From Baffinella frigidus (lineage: Eukaryota; Cryptophyceae; Cryptomonadales; Baffinellaceae), in assembly GCA_026770585.1 (NCBI GenBank), contig MU647877.1, positions 24,536 to 36,564 of the forward strand: 12,029 nucleotides of DNA, written 5' to 3'. The position numbers and the translations under genes were made by a program. Positions 1 through 6,194 of this stretch are shown one piece after another (position 1 is the stretch's first letter; every line of letters begins with the position of its first letter). The notes under the pieces are model-generated. The model was not told the DNA's origin, made no database searches, and was given only the letters and a program-made list of their open reading frames with translations.

Positions 1-58
1 AGCGAGAGAGAGAAAGATGGAGGGAGGGAGAGCAAGCGAGAGAGAGAGAGAGAGAGAG
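1..58. repeat. GA-rich low-complexity tract
   Basis: Almost pure purine on the + strand with (GA)n runs. Similar tracts recur at 811-872 and 10219-10312, so GA-rich simple sequence is a regular part of this region. It touches the 31-bp repeat at 59-89. Confidence 0.9.
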
Positions 59-89
59 CCTGTGGTGCTCTCGCGACTCCCTCACAGCA
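59..89 (-). repeat. 31-bp dispersed repeat, copy 1
   Basis: Matches 703-733 with 3 differences in 31 bp. Read on the minus strand in one frame, both copies give an ESREHHR-type peptide, and two of the three differences are silent. That hints at decayed coding sequence, but the piece is too short to prove it. Confidence 0.7.
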
Positions 90-201
90 AGGGGAGAGAT
101 TACATGGGGCTGGCACGGCTGAAAAAGGGGTGGTGATCCGTGCCTGCCTTACCAAAAGTCCGATAAGGCCTCCAAAGTCCTGGAATTGGAGCCGTTTTTG
201 A

Positions 202-345
202 CACAAACGTCACACTGCCGGGAGCGTGCGTGCTCCGATCGTGAATATTTTTTATAGAGATACCAAAGCTCGGCGAGCTTGGGTATCTGTATAAAAAATA
301 TTCGCGATCGGACATCGGGAAGAAGGGGGCAGTGTGACGTTTGTG
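202..345. mobile_element. 144-bp foldback / near-perfect palindrome
   Basis: Arms 202-272 and 274-345 are separated by one base. The outer 18 bp (202-219 with 328-345) pair perfectly. The inner 39 bp (234-272 with 274-312) pair with about 3 mismatches. Between these stems, 220-233 and 313-327 do not pair, giving a 14x15-base internal loop. The inner stem is A+T rich in the middle (AATATTTTTTATA). No target-site duplication is clear at the edges. This fits a MITE or foldback element; a hairpin RNA locus is the alternative. Confidence 0.75.
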
Positions 346-503
346 AACCCTCCTGCAGCATCGCACGATCTATTTCCGTCTAGGGGAAGCAACGGATCAT
401 GACCCCAAAACGATGACAATCATTTTCAGTGAAAATTACTACACGTGTTTGTATCTTGCCAGACCCAGGTAAACTTTCCCATGCTCACAGCAAAAGATAG
501 AGA
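346..503. other. Unique sequence with one GTGTAGTAATTTTC motif
   Basis: No gene is seen. The one notable site is 429-444, which reads GTGTAGTAATTTTCAC on the minus strand. This motif recurs at 10485-10500, and in diverged form at 7283-7297, 7321-7332 and 10834-10849. Confidence 0.6.
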
Positions 504-697
504 GATAGGGCGGCAGTTGGCAGGATAGGGCGTCGGTTGGCAGTGGATAAGGCGTCGGTTGGCAGTGGATAGGGCGTCGGTTGGCAGTGGATAGGGCGTC
601 GGTTGGCAGTGGAAAGGGCGTCGGTTCGCAGTGGATAGGGCGTCGGTTGGCAGTGGATAGGGCATCGGTTGGCAGTGGATAGGGCGTCGGTTGGCAG
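504..697 (+). repeat. 22-bp satellite, nine units
   Basis: Nine head-to-tail units start at 504, 524, 546, 568, 590, 612, 634, 656 and 678. The consensus is GATAGGGCGTCGGTTGGCAG followed by TG. The first unit is a 20-bp form lacking TG and reading GGCGGCAG. Copies differ at one or two positions. Because 22 is not a multiple of three, all frames read through on the minus strand as proline/threonine-rich peptides, and none is evidence of a protein. The same family occurs at 9458-9580, 10316-10349, 11808-11823 and 11985-12029. Confidence 0.97.
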
Positions 698-702
698 GAA
701 TA

Positions 703-733
703 CCTGTGGTGTTCGCGCGACTCCCTCGCAGCA
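703..733 (-). repeat. 31-bp dispersed repeat, copy 2
   Basis: Second copy of 59-89. It abuts the satellite on its left and continues on its right into the module that ends at 811. Confidence 0.7.
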
Positions 734-766
734 CGCCGTGTCCAGGAATCGCCGGCGAGCTTGGCC

Positions 767-811
767 ACGATGAACAACAGCGCCGCCAACACGTACACTA
801 TCGTGACACCT
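767..811 (+). repeat. 45-bp repeat, copy 1 of 3
   Basis: Shares ACGATGAA at the start and ACACGTACACTATC near the end with 909-953 and 982-1025. The copies end in CACCT. The similarity to copy 2 seems to extend to the left, to about 735 and 880. Confidence 0.85.
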
Positions 812-872
812 GAGAGAGAGCGAGAGGGTGTGAGAGGGTGTGAGAGGGTGTGCGAGAGGGTGTGCGAGAGGG
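811..872 (+). repeat. GAGAGGGTGTG minisatellite
   Basis: Five imperfect units of 10-12 bp built on GAGAGGGTGTG(C) follow a (GA)n start. It lies between copies 1 and 2 of the 45-bp repeat. Confidence 0.9.
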
Positions 873-908
873 TGCCTCAGAACGGCGTCCAGGCCTGAAC
901 GCTTGCGG

Positions 909-953
909 ACGATGAACGACAGCGCCACCGACACGTACACTATCGTTACACCT
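909..953 (+). repeat. 45-bp repeat, copy 2 of 3
   Basis: Same length as copy 1. On the minus strand it gives GVTIVYVSVALSFIVRK, parallel to the segment in copy 1. Confidence 0.85.
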
Positions 954-981
954 TGGGGGTTGGGGTTTAGGGTTTGGTGTC

Positions 982-1025
982 ACGATGAAAGAGAGCGCCG
1001 CGACACGTACACTATCAGAACACCT
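982..1025 (+). repeat. 45-bp repeat, copy 3 of 3, one base shorter
   Basis: Starts ACGATGAA and ends CACCT like the other copies, but is 44 bp, so the minus-strand frame shared by copies 1 and 2 is broken. It is bordered on both sides by telomere-like sequence. Confidence 0.8.
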
Positions 1026-1328
1026 GAGGGGTTGGGGTGTAGGGTTTGGTGTTGAGGTTTCAGGGTTTAGGGTTTAGGGTTAAGGGTTAAGGGTTTAGGG
1101 TTTAGGGTTTAGGGTTTAGGGTTTAGGGTTCAGTGTTGAGGGTTGAGGGTATGGCGGGGGGGAGAACACCATCTTTAGGGTTCGGGTTTAGGGTTGATGG
1201 TTTAGGGTTTAGGGTTTAGGGTTCAGTGTTGAGGGTTGAGGGTATGGCGGGGGGGAGAACACCATCTTTAGGGTTAGGGTTTAGGGTTGATGGTTTAGGG
1301 TTTAGGGTTTAGGGTTTAGGGTTTAAGG
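1026..1328 (+). repeat. Degenerate TTTAGGG telomere-like array
   Basis: Dense TTTAGGG with TTAAGGG, TTCAGTG and TTGAGGG variants, G-rich strand on +. Units are interrupted by non-telomeric blocks, so this is interstitial and old rather than a chromosome end. Confidence 0.95.
1108..1293 (+). repeat. 93-bp tandem duplication inside the telomere-like array
   Basis: 1108-1200 and 1201-1293 are identical except for one C/A difference. Each holds telomere repeats plus the block TATGGCGGGGGGGAGAACAC and ends GGTTGATGG. A third partial piece (AACACCATCTT) sits at 1329-1339. The near identity suggests recent unequal exchange. Confidence 0.95.
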
Positions 1329-1389
1329 AACACCATCTTGGAGCTCAATCATGACACATTCGGTGTAGGTGGCGTCTTGTCGATTGACC

Positions 1390-1565
1390 TGGTTTAGGGT
1401 TTAGGGTTTACGGTTTCGGGTTTAGGGTTCAGGGTTTAGGATTTAGGGTTTCGGGTTTTGGGTTTACGGTTTCGGGTTTAGGGTTTAGGGTTTAGGGTTT
1501 AGGGTTTAAGGTTTAGGGTTTAGGGTTTAGGGTTTAGGGTTGAAGGTTTAGGGTTGAAGGTTTAG
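1390..1565 (+). repeat. Second part of the telomere-like array
   Basis: TTTAGGG with TTTCGGG, TTTACGG, TTTAAGG and TTGAAGG variants. It is separated from the previous block by about 60 bp of unique sequence (1329-1389). Confidence 0.95.
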
Positions 1566-1748
1566 GGGACCTCAAATGCGCAGTCCGCAGGGATGCTCAG
1601 AGGAAACGAGAGAAGAAAGACCGCGCACAGCCCCTTGACGAAGTACTCTTGTCGATACCTGGTAGGGATTCATAAGTAAAATTACCTATGCCATAGTAAT
1701 TTCTCCTATGATTTCTCCTATGAATCAATGACACGTTCCAGACCCTGT
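1566..1748. other. Unique sequence, no gene supported
   Basis: Includes a short direct repeat (ATTTCTCCTATGA twice, about 1699-1724). No recognisable coding sequence. A minus-strand open frame crosses this stretch and the repeat to its right but has no support of its own. Confidence 0.6.
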
Positions 1749-1893
1749 AGGAGGTGGACCTAGAATCCATCCAAAAAATGCTCTTACGAATACTCGTAAG
1801 AGCGGCCGACACGGTGTACAGTAAGCAGCACAATGTGTTAGAATGTGCGGCGCTGACGCCGGTTGTTTGGCAATAAATTACCAATCTCTCTGT
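1749..1893 (-). repeat. 125-bp dispersed repeat, copy 1 (reversed)
   Basis: Reverse of the repeats at 3083-3204 and 11089-11216. All share GATTGGTAATTTATTGCCAA at one end and a GAGGTGGA/TCCACCTC block at the other. This copy carries an extra stretch that turns CTCTTACGAG into a small hairpin (about 1780-1802). The GGTAATTTATTGCC end is itself nearly palindromic. Differences between copies are mostly not silent in the open frame, so it is treated as a non-coding repeat. Confidence 0.9.
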
Positions 1894-1921
1894 CGACCTG
1901 GGGCAAATCGCTTTGTCAGCT

Positions 1922-1978
1922 CCCTTGATTTGTACTCAAGGTCGTCGGATTCCGACGACCTGTGGTTCAAATCAGGGG
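1922..1978. other. Two-tier hairpin, precursor-like
   Basis: The inner stem 1939-1948 with 1952-1961 is a perfect 10 bp around a 3-base loop. The outer stem 1922-1932 with 1968-1978 is about 10 of 11 pairs. A symmetrical internal loop of 6 bases on each side separates them. It contains GGTTCAAATC, which resembles a tRNA B box, but no tRNA cloverleaf forms. It could be a small-RNA precursor or just a small foldback. Confidence 0.6.
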
Positions 1979-2037
1979 GCGCGAATAAGATGGTTTGATC
2001 CTTCTCTGACAACGCGATCGTAGTTATGTCGATACCT

Positions 2038-2138
2038 GACCAAACCGAGGTTGCAACGTGAGCGATTTCTGCCCAACAGACGTCGGTTTCAACCGGCCAC
2101 CCCAGGGAGATGGCTCACGTTACAATCTCGGTTTGGTC
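2038..2138. mobile_element. 101-bp inverted-repeat element
   Basis: 26-bp ends, 2038-2063 and 2113-2138, pair with two mismatches (GACCAAACCGAG at each tip). The 49-base middle is non-palindromic. Size and form suit a small MITE. Confidence 0.7.
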
Positions 2139-2172
2139 CAAGTCGGGTTAGGCGAGCTTGCACTGAATACTC

Positions 2173-2313
2173 CCACCAGCCACTTGAAGTGAACTATTTA
2201 CCCCGATTCAAGAATGGTAAAATCCCCTTGGAGGTACACTTCTGAAGTGTACCTTTGAGGGGGAACAGGGCTTTTCGAAACCCTCGATAAAGTTCACTTC
2301 AGGTGGCTGGTGG
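2173..2313. mobile_element. 141-bp foldback, family FB-A, copy 1
   Basis: Ends CCACCAGCCAC pair over 24 bp (2173-2196 with 2290-2313, 22 of 24). The middle holds the palindrome GTACACTTCTGAAGTGTAC (2235-2253). It is related to 7694-7833 through TGAACTATTTACCCCG, AGAATGGT and AAATCCCC in the same order and at near-equal length. The recurrence at a second locus supports a mobile family. Confidence 0.8.
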
Positions 2314-2470
2314 TAGGGCCAGATTTTCGTTTGAATGGTTGCCTCAATTCCTCAAGGAGAAATGACTTAAGGCGAATTCTTTGGGGGGAAATGACTTAGG
2401 CGAAATACGGGCCCACGGTTTACCACCCACGGGCTGGTGGTAAGTAATCACTTTTCAGAAGGTTATATTA
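2314..2470. other. Short duplications and a hairpin
   Basis: GAAATGACTTA(A)GGCGAA occurs twice (about 2359-2375 and 2386-2402). TTACCACC (2420-2427) and GGTGGTAA (2436-2443) form an 8-bp hairpin. No gene. Confidence 0.7.
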
Positions 2471-2550
2471 GGACGACTTAATAAAGAGGTAACATAGGCG
2501 CCTTTGAGGTTATGAGGAGAGGAGGACGATACCTTGTTGGCATGGTCAAT
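2471..2550 (+). repeat. Duplicated segment, partner of 3342-3421
   Basis: Shares ACATAGGCGCCTTT, GGTTATGAGGAGAGGAGGA and CATGGTCA with 3342-3421. The core GAGGAGAGGAGGACGATACC also recurs at 3546-3565 and 3707-3726. Confidence 0.85.
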
Positions 2551-2570
2551 AGGCCTGCTGGGACCTAGGA

Positions 2571-2655
2571 CAGCGATAAGACCTAGGACCCTACGGTAGG
2601 AAACCCGTAGGGCCATAGGGGGGTTCCTACGGATAAAGCAACAGAAACTCGGGCA
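2571..2655 (-). mobile_element. Internal fragment of the 161-bp element, reversed
   Basis: Reverse of the core of the elements at 4383-4543 and 9061-9221. It contains GCGATAAGACCTAGGACCCT, the GGTTCCTACGGATAA block and GAAACTCGG. Both terminal repeats are missing, so it is a truncated relic. Confidence 0.8.
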
Positions 2656-2792
2656 CTCTTCTTTCGCTGGATTGGGGGGTTACAGTGGAGGGTCGGCAGT
2701 AGGCGCGACCCAGCTGTGCCTTATCAGGCTAGGAATGCAGGGGCGCATAGGAGAGGGTCTCACAGACCATGGTAACGAGGTATCGTCCCCCG

Positions 2793-2845
2793 GTCTCACC
2801 TTCGTATACGTCGTCACCTGGCCTGCTGAGCGGTCTCACCTTCGT
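2793..2845 (+). repeat. Tandem pair of GGTCTCACCTTCGTAT
   Basis: GGTCTCACCTTCGTAT occurs at 2793-2808 followed by ACGTCGTCAC, and again at 2832-2847, where the next element begins. A third copy is at 3593-3608. The first copy acts as an uninterrupted version of the target of the 2843-2950 element. Confidence 0.85.
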
Positions 2846-2950
2846 ATCCCTTAAGTGGCCACTAGGCGCATACGTCATACCGTAGGGCCCTAGGACCTGC
2901 CTAGGGCGAGTTAGGGTGAATATTCACCCTATGGCCACTTAAGGGATACG
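2843..2950. mobile_element. 108-bp foldback, family FB-B, with paralogous empty sites
   Basis: Perfect 19-bp ends (2843-2861 with 2932-2950), CCCTTAAGTGGCCA inside. Near the right end lies the perfect palindrome AGGGTGAATATTCACCCT (2913-2930). The undisturbed sequence TTCGTATACG plus GTNGTCAC is seen at 2803-2818 and about 2963-2978, so the insert splits TTCGTAT from ATACG with AT duplicated. The left half is shared with 8047-8141, 9321-9415 and, reversed, 3646-3699. Confidence 0.75.
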
Positions 2951-2956
2951 TTGTCA

Positions 2957-3082
2957 CTAATCTTCGTATACGTTGTCACTAACGATTCGTCGTATACGGT
3001 GTGTGCTTGGTGATATATGACTCTGGGTAGGTGACTGTCTAGAGAATCTTCTGCTCTCGTGTCGGGAGGAGAGGAGGACGAG
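2957..3082 (+). repeat. Duplicated segment, partner of 3421-3558
   Basis: Shares GTATACGTTGTCACTAACGA, GGGTAGGTGACTGTCTAGAG, ATCTTCTG and GTGTCGGGAGGAGAGGAGGA with 3421-3558 in the same order. A segmental duplication with indels. Confidence 0.85.
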
Positions 3083-3204
3083 AGATTGGTAATTTATTGC
3101 CAAACATTCAGCGTCAGCGCCGCACATGACTGTGCCACATACTGTACCCCGTGTCGGCCGCTCATACGAGCATTTTCCGGATGAATTCTAAGTCCACCTC
3201 CTGC
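3083..3204 (+). repeat. 125-bp dispersed repeat, copy 2
   Basis: Closest to 11089-11216 but lacks about 7 bases after GCCGCACA. This breaks the reading frame found in the other copies. Confidence 0.9.
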
Positions 3205-3261
3205 AAGCAGGGTCAGAAGAATACGGAACCATCTGCAGAACCAGATGCGGCGGCGAGGGGT

Positions 3262-3316
3262 CAAACCCTAAACCCTACACCCTAAACCCTCAGCCCCAAA
3301 CCCTAAACCCTAAACT
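3262..3316 (-). repeat. Telomere-like repeat in reverse orientation
   Basis: AACCCTAAACCC-type units, C-rich on +. This is the only block in the window oriented opposite to the others, which points to a local inversion or an independent insertion. Confidence 0.9.
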
Positions 3317-3341
3317 AATATATGAGGAGGACGATAGATGA

Positions 3342-3421
3342 GGACAACTTGATAAAGATGTTACATAGGCGCCTTTTAGGTTATGAGGAGAGGAGGATGA
3401 TACCTCGTTGTCATGGTCAGC
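3342..3421 (+). repeat. Duplicated segment, partner of 2471-2550
   Basis: See 2471-2550. It is joined directly to the copy of 2957-3082, whereas the two are about 400 bp apart in the left copy. Most of that difference is the relic at 2571 and the 108-bp foldback. Confidence 0.85.
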
Positions 3422-3558
3422 GTCTTTGTATACGTTGTCACTAACGATTCTTCGAATACGTTGTGTCGAGTATCTTCTGCTCTCTGGGTAGGTGACTGTC
3501 TAGAGTATCTTCTGAGGGTGGCCGATTGAGAACGGCGTGTCGGGAGGAGAGGAGGACG
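3421..3558 (+). repeat. Duplicated segment, partner of 2957-3082
   Basis: Same order of blocks as 2957-3082, with an internal echo of TAT(C)TTCTG and an added GGTGGCCGATTGAGAACGG stretch. Confidence 0.85.
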
Positions 3559-3645
3559 ATACCTCGTTGTCATGGTCATTAGGCCTGCTGGGCGGTCTCA
3601 CCTTCGTATCCCACTAGCAAGAATAATCGCCCGTGGAAGCCCTAA

Positions 3646-3699
3646 GCAGGTCCTAGGGCCCTACGGTAGGGTGTATGAGCCTACTGGCCACTTAAGGGA
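3646..3699 (-). repeat. FB-B half element, reversed
   Basis: Reverse of the left half of the FB-B family (CCCTTAAGTGGCCAGTAGGC on the minus strand, then CCGTAGGGCCCTAGGACC). It ends against a further copy of GGTTATGAGGAGAGGAGGA. Confidence 0.8.
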
Positions 3700-3764
3700 G
3701 GTTATGAGGAGAGGAGGACGATACCCTGTTGTCATGGTCAGCGCCATAATGAGCGGCGCCTGGT

Positions 3765-3957
3765 TTCGGGTTTCGGGTTTCGGGTCTAGGGTCTAGGGTC
3801 TAGGGTTTGGGGTTTGGGGTTTAGGGTTTGGGGTTTGGGGTTTAGGGTTTAGAGCTTAGGGCTTAGGGTTTAGGGCTTAGGGTTTAGGGCTTAGGGTTTA
3901 GGGTTTAGGGTTTAGGGTTTGGGGTTTAGGGTTTGGGGTTTAGGGTTTGGGGTTTAG
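3765..3957 (+). repeat. Telomere-like array with ordered variants
   Basis: Starts with TTTCGGG units, then TCTAGGG, then mixed TTTGGGG/TTTAGGG and GCTTAGGG. Variants are grouped rather than randomly mixed, as expected when arrays expand by local duplication. Confidence 0.95.
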
Positions 3958-4076
3958 AACCGTAGCAAAAATCTGTCAAAGAAGAGGCCCCATGCCTCCG
4001 GAACCAAACCTCCTGAACCACCGACCTCCGGCACCAAACACTCGGAGGGCTTCCCGGCAACCTCTCGAGAGTTTGC

Positions 4077-4172
4077 TTCGGGAGGTCAGTGGTTCGGGAG
4101 GTCAGTGGTTCGGGAGGTCAGTGGTTCAGGAGATCGGTGGTTCAGGAGATCAGTGGTTCAGGAGGTCGGTCC
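4077..4172 (+). repeat. 16-bp minisatellite, six units
   Basis: Six exact-length units TTCGGGAGGTCAGTGG. The first three are identical. Units 4 and 5 share TTCAGGAGATC, and unit 6 ends TCC. The reverse complement of the same unit occurs at about 3995-4035, so the array can fold on itself. Confidence 0.95.
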
Positions 4173-4176
4173 GGCA

Positions 4177-4231
4177 AGTTCTGGTGTCCGCCTATGTTGG
4201 GAGCTCGAAGAACCTAAAGGACCTAAAGGCA
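4177..4231 (+). repeat. 55-bp dispersed module, copy 1
   Basis: Shares GTGTCCGCCTATGTTGGGAG and CTCGAAGAACCTAAAGGACC with 8959-9013 at only a few mismatches, and is more distantly related to 11855-11910. Copies 1 and 2 each lie upstream of a full 161-bp element, by about 150 and 50 bp. Confidence 0.9.
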
Positions 4232-4382
4232 GGGGCCAGCTCGACGTCTCCCGAGGCAGAGATCCATGTTAAAATGGAGGTATCGAGCGGGGGGGGCTCC
4301 ATAATCACCAAAAGCCTCCCACGAAAGAACTGTATGAACCGCGCCAGACCCGACCAAACCGCTCATCAGAAGGGTTTATGGT
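4232..4382. other. Unique sequence, no gene supported
   Basis: An open frame of 186 codons passes through here from about 3947 to 4507. It spans telomere-like repeats, the 16-bp minisatellite, the 55-bp module and most of a foldback, so it is not taken as a gene. Confidence 0.6.
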
Positions 4383-4543
4383 CCACACAGAGGGCTACGA
4401 AGGGATTTTCGGGTACTCAGTCCCCGAGTTTCCGTTTTCTTATCCGTAGGAACCCCCCTGTGGCCCTACGGGTTTCCTACCGTAGGGTCCTAGGTCCTAT
4501 CGCTTAGGGGTTATTCAAAATCCTTTCGAGGTCCGCTGTGTGG
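4383..4543 (+). mobile_element. 161-bp terminal-inverted-repeat element, copy 1
   Basis: Ends CCACACAG...CTGTGTGG. The terminal repeats run about 27 bp through GGGCTACGAAGGGATTTT on the left. It is about 86 percent identical to 9061-9221 at exactly equal length. About half of the differences fall in one block, 4412-4423, which forms a small hairpin in both copies. The core contains CCCTACGG...CCGTAGGG as another 8-bp stem. No coding capacity; a MITE-like element. Confidence 0.85.
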
Positions 4544-4556
4544 GTAGTGATGCTAA

Positions 4557-4655
4557 CCACGCAGCGGGCTACGAAGGGATTCTTGGTGACTGAACGTCTT
4601 ATGGCTTATCCGCTTGTGGGCTATTCACAAGACCCCTTCGTAGACCGTTGGGTGG
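4557..4655 (+). mobile_element. 99-bp deleted relative of the 161-bp element
   Basis: Starts CCACGCAGCGGGCTACGAAG and ends with a diverged matching terminus, CCCCTTCGTAG...GGGTGG. The middle is shorter and diverged. It lies only 13 bp after copy 1, so the two ends face each other. Confidence 0.75.
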
Positions 4656-4745
4656 GCCGCAGTTGGTTCTGATCATAGCAAACGCGGCTGTCCTCTTTCG
4701 CTTCTAACCCGCGCCCCGTGTGTGGCGGATTCTGACTGTGTGGTT

Positions 4746-5206
4746 ACCTGGGTTGCTACGGAACCGTACCTCTTATCGCTTAGGGGTTATTCAAAATCCC
4801 TTCGACGTCCGCTGTGTGGGAGTTCAAAGCTTCGTAGATACGAAGTAGTACGAGCTCGTACGATAGGCGAGTTTTAAGAGGGGATAGGTCCTAGGCCGCT
4901 TCTCTCGTGCTTCCGGATTACCTGGGTTGCTACGGAACCGTACCTTGGTTGTGTGGTTCTGGGTTGCTACGGAATAGAGCCCACAAGTTACCAAGCAGTC
5001 AGAATGGAGCCCACAAGTTACCTGGGTTGCTACAGAACCGTACCACCCTTCTGTGAAGTAGTAGAGCGAGAGCGAGAGGCAGGCAGTCAGTAAGGCAGTC
5101 AGTCTACAAGAGTCATTCAGCAAGGCAGTCAATTAACAAGGCAGTCAGTCAGCAAGACAGTCATTCAGTAAGGCGGTCAGTACCTGGGTTGCGACGGAAC
5201 CGAACC
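4746..5206 (+). repeat. Five copies of a 25-bp repeat
   Basis: ACCTGGGTTGCTACGGAACC plus GTACC occurs at 4746-4770 and 4920-4944, partially at 4959-4974, and at 5020-5044 and 5182-5206 with a few changes. GAGCCCACAAGTTACC is repeated at 4977-4992 and 5007-5022. Together they form an irregular tandem cluster. Confidence 0.9.
4771..4819 (+). mobile_element. Right half of a 161-bp element
   Basis: TCTTATCGCTTAGGGGTTAT, then the right terminus CCCTTCGACGTCCGCTGTGT. It is fused directly after a copy of the 25-bp repeat, and the left half is absent. Confidence 0.85.
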
Positions 5207-5242
5207 ACCCGTGTGTGTAGTAGTAGAGCGAGAGCGAGAGGC
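5020..5242 (+). repeat. 61-bp direct repeats around a CAGTCAGT minisatellite
   Basis: 5020-5080 and 5182-5242 match at 55 of 61 positions and end in GTAGTAGAGCGAGAGCGAGA plus GGC. Between them, 5081-5180 is an irregular array built on AAGGCAGTCAGT. The layout looks like a duplicated flank around an expanded minisatellite. Confidence 0.9.
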
Positions 5243-5243
5243 C

Positions 5244-5335
5244 TGGTTCAGGGATTAGGGTTTAGGGATTAGGGTTTAGGGTTTAGGGTTTAGGGTTTAA
5301 GGTTCAGGGTTCAGGGTTTAGAGTTCAGGGTTTCA
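5244..5335 (+). repeat. Telomere-like array
   Basis: TTTAGGG with TTCAGGG and TTAGGGA variants, G-rich strand on +. Confidence 0.95.
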
Positions 5336-5704
5336 AGGCGCCCTTTAGGCTATGAGGTGCTCGTTTGCTCTGAGGCACTTTTGGGCGTAGTTCCAGGAGT
5401 GGGTTGGTTAAACCCATTGTGAGCCTCGGTTGGACAGGTGACGAGCCTCGGTGGTTGACTAATGAAGGTATCTTAGATCTCGGGGTCTCACCCATGCTCC
5501 GGGGGTGGCGAAACCCAGGCAAGAGTGCGGGTAGGGGGTGAGGAATGGGTCCACTAAATCTTCTGAGCCATGATGAGGTGGATCCGGACCAATTGGTCGT
5601 CAATGAAGAACTCTCTCTCTCTAGGGGTGGGGAACTCCGACCCATGCACGCGCTATACAGGAGCAAACAGTCCGCGAACGACCGCGCTGTGCTGCATACC
5701 TGGT
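5336..5704. other. 369 bp of single-copy sequence, coding status unclear
   Basis: The longest stretch without an internal repeat. Two short open frames have protein-like composition. On +, 5545-5700 contains LSHDEVDPDQLVVNEELSLS. On -, REREFFIDDQLVRIHLIMAQ covers the same DNA and ends at a stop. Neither has a convincing start or is recognised. The first 20 bases resemble the GGCGCCTTTTAGGTTATGAG block of 3369-3388. It could be a gene relic or an inserted foreign fragment. Confidence 0.4.
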
Positions 5705-5946
5705 GTAGGGTTTGGGGTTTGGGTTAGGGGTTTGGAAAGGTTTGGGGTTTGGGGTTTGGGGTTTGGGGTTTGAGGTATGGGTTTGGGGTCTGGGGTTTGG
5801 GGTTTGGGTTTGAGGTTTGGGGTTTGGGGTTTGATGTTTGGGGTTTGGGTTTGGGGTTTGAGGTTTGGGGTTGGGGTTGGGTTTCGGGTTTTGGGGTTCG
5901 GGGTTTGGGTTTGGGGTTTGGGGTTTGGGGTTTGGGGTTTGGGGTT
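5705..5946 (+). repeat. TTTGGGG array
   Basis: About 240 bp of nearly continuous TTTGGGG with TTTGAGG and TTTGGG variants. It is strikingly poor in TTTAGGG compared with the other blocks. All three frames on both strands are open, giving spurious PNPKPQT- and GFGVWGL-type peptides. Confidence 0.97.
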
Positions 5947-5970
5947 GCATACGAGAGGCAGCACGGCACC

Positions 5971-6122
5971 GATCTCATCTCGAAAGATAACTGAATCAGT
6001 TCCCTAATTAGCATTTTCATCCAATTAGGAGGCCCAATTGAAATTACTATGCACTAACTAATTTCTCCTATTCAACCTCCTATTGAAAGGGAACTGATTC
6101 AGTTATCTTCCGAGATGAGATC
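5971..6122. mobile_element. 152-bp MITE with 34-bp ends
   Basis: 5971-6004 and 6089-6122 pair with one mismatch in 34 (GATCTCATCTCG at the tip). The middle is A+T rich. The flanks give GCACC on both sides (5966-5970 and 6123-6127). A related uninterrupted site at about 6743-6770 reads GGCACCGATC then CCACC and TATGGCCAGTGCC, with GATC present once. The duplicated target is therefore better read as GATC, with the element proper at 5975-6118. Confidence 0.85.
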
Positions 6123-6194
6123 GCACCCGTTATGGCCAGTGCCAACAGCGCGACGTCGGAGCGGTTCTACTCGAAACTCTGAATCCTAGTGGTC

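Larger units (their letters stand above)
703..811 (-). pseudogene. Possible decayed exon with a hydrophobic segment
   Basis: On the minus strand, from 811 to the left, an open frame gives GVTIVYVLAALLFIVAKLAG and then a charged stretch ending RESREHHR. About 17 uncharged, mostly hydrophobic residues in a row would suit a membrane span or signal segment. There is no ATG, and the frame then runs into the satellite. A second copy of the hydrophobic part (909-953) keeps the frame. A third (982-1025) is one base shorter and frameshifted. The protein is not recognised, and the open frame could be chance in GC-rich repeats. Confidence 0.25.

Noticed and set aside
504-697. CRISPR-like array
   Set aside because: Head-to-tail units with no spacers, in a eukaryotic telomere-like context.
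439-940. Minus-strand proteins rich in PTPYPLPTDALSTANRRPIH repeats
   Set aside because: They are the 22-bp satellite read in all three frames. The period is not a multiple of three and units vary without codon bias.
1026-1565. A true chromosome end
   Set aside because: The units are degenerate and followed by 10 kb of other sequence; the array is interstitial.
1597-1884. Conserved small protein in the 125-bp repeat (VIYCQT... frame)
   Set aside because: Differences between copies are mostly amino-acid changing and one copy is frameshifted, so the shared frame reflects repeat similarity.
1905-1990. tRNA gene suggested by GGTTCAAATC and a hairpin with a 7-base loop
   Set aside because: No 7-bp acceptor stem, no D arm, and the T stem does not pair. 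The sequence folds better as a simple two-tier hairpin.
3947-4507. Longest open frame, 186 codons on +
   Set aside because: It crosses telomere-like repeats, a 16-bp minisatellite, a dispersed module and a MITE. No domain is recognised.
5621-6020. Proline/asparagine-rich and glycine/tryptophan-rich proteins on both strands
   Set aside because: Translation of the TTTGGGG array, which has no stop codons in any frame.
5966-6127. GCACC as a simple 5-bp target duplication of the 5971-6122 element
   Set aside because: The uninterrupted paralogue already carries GGCACC and CCACC on either side of a single GATC, so these bases can be ancestral.
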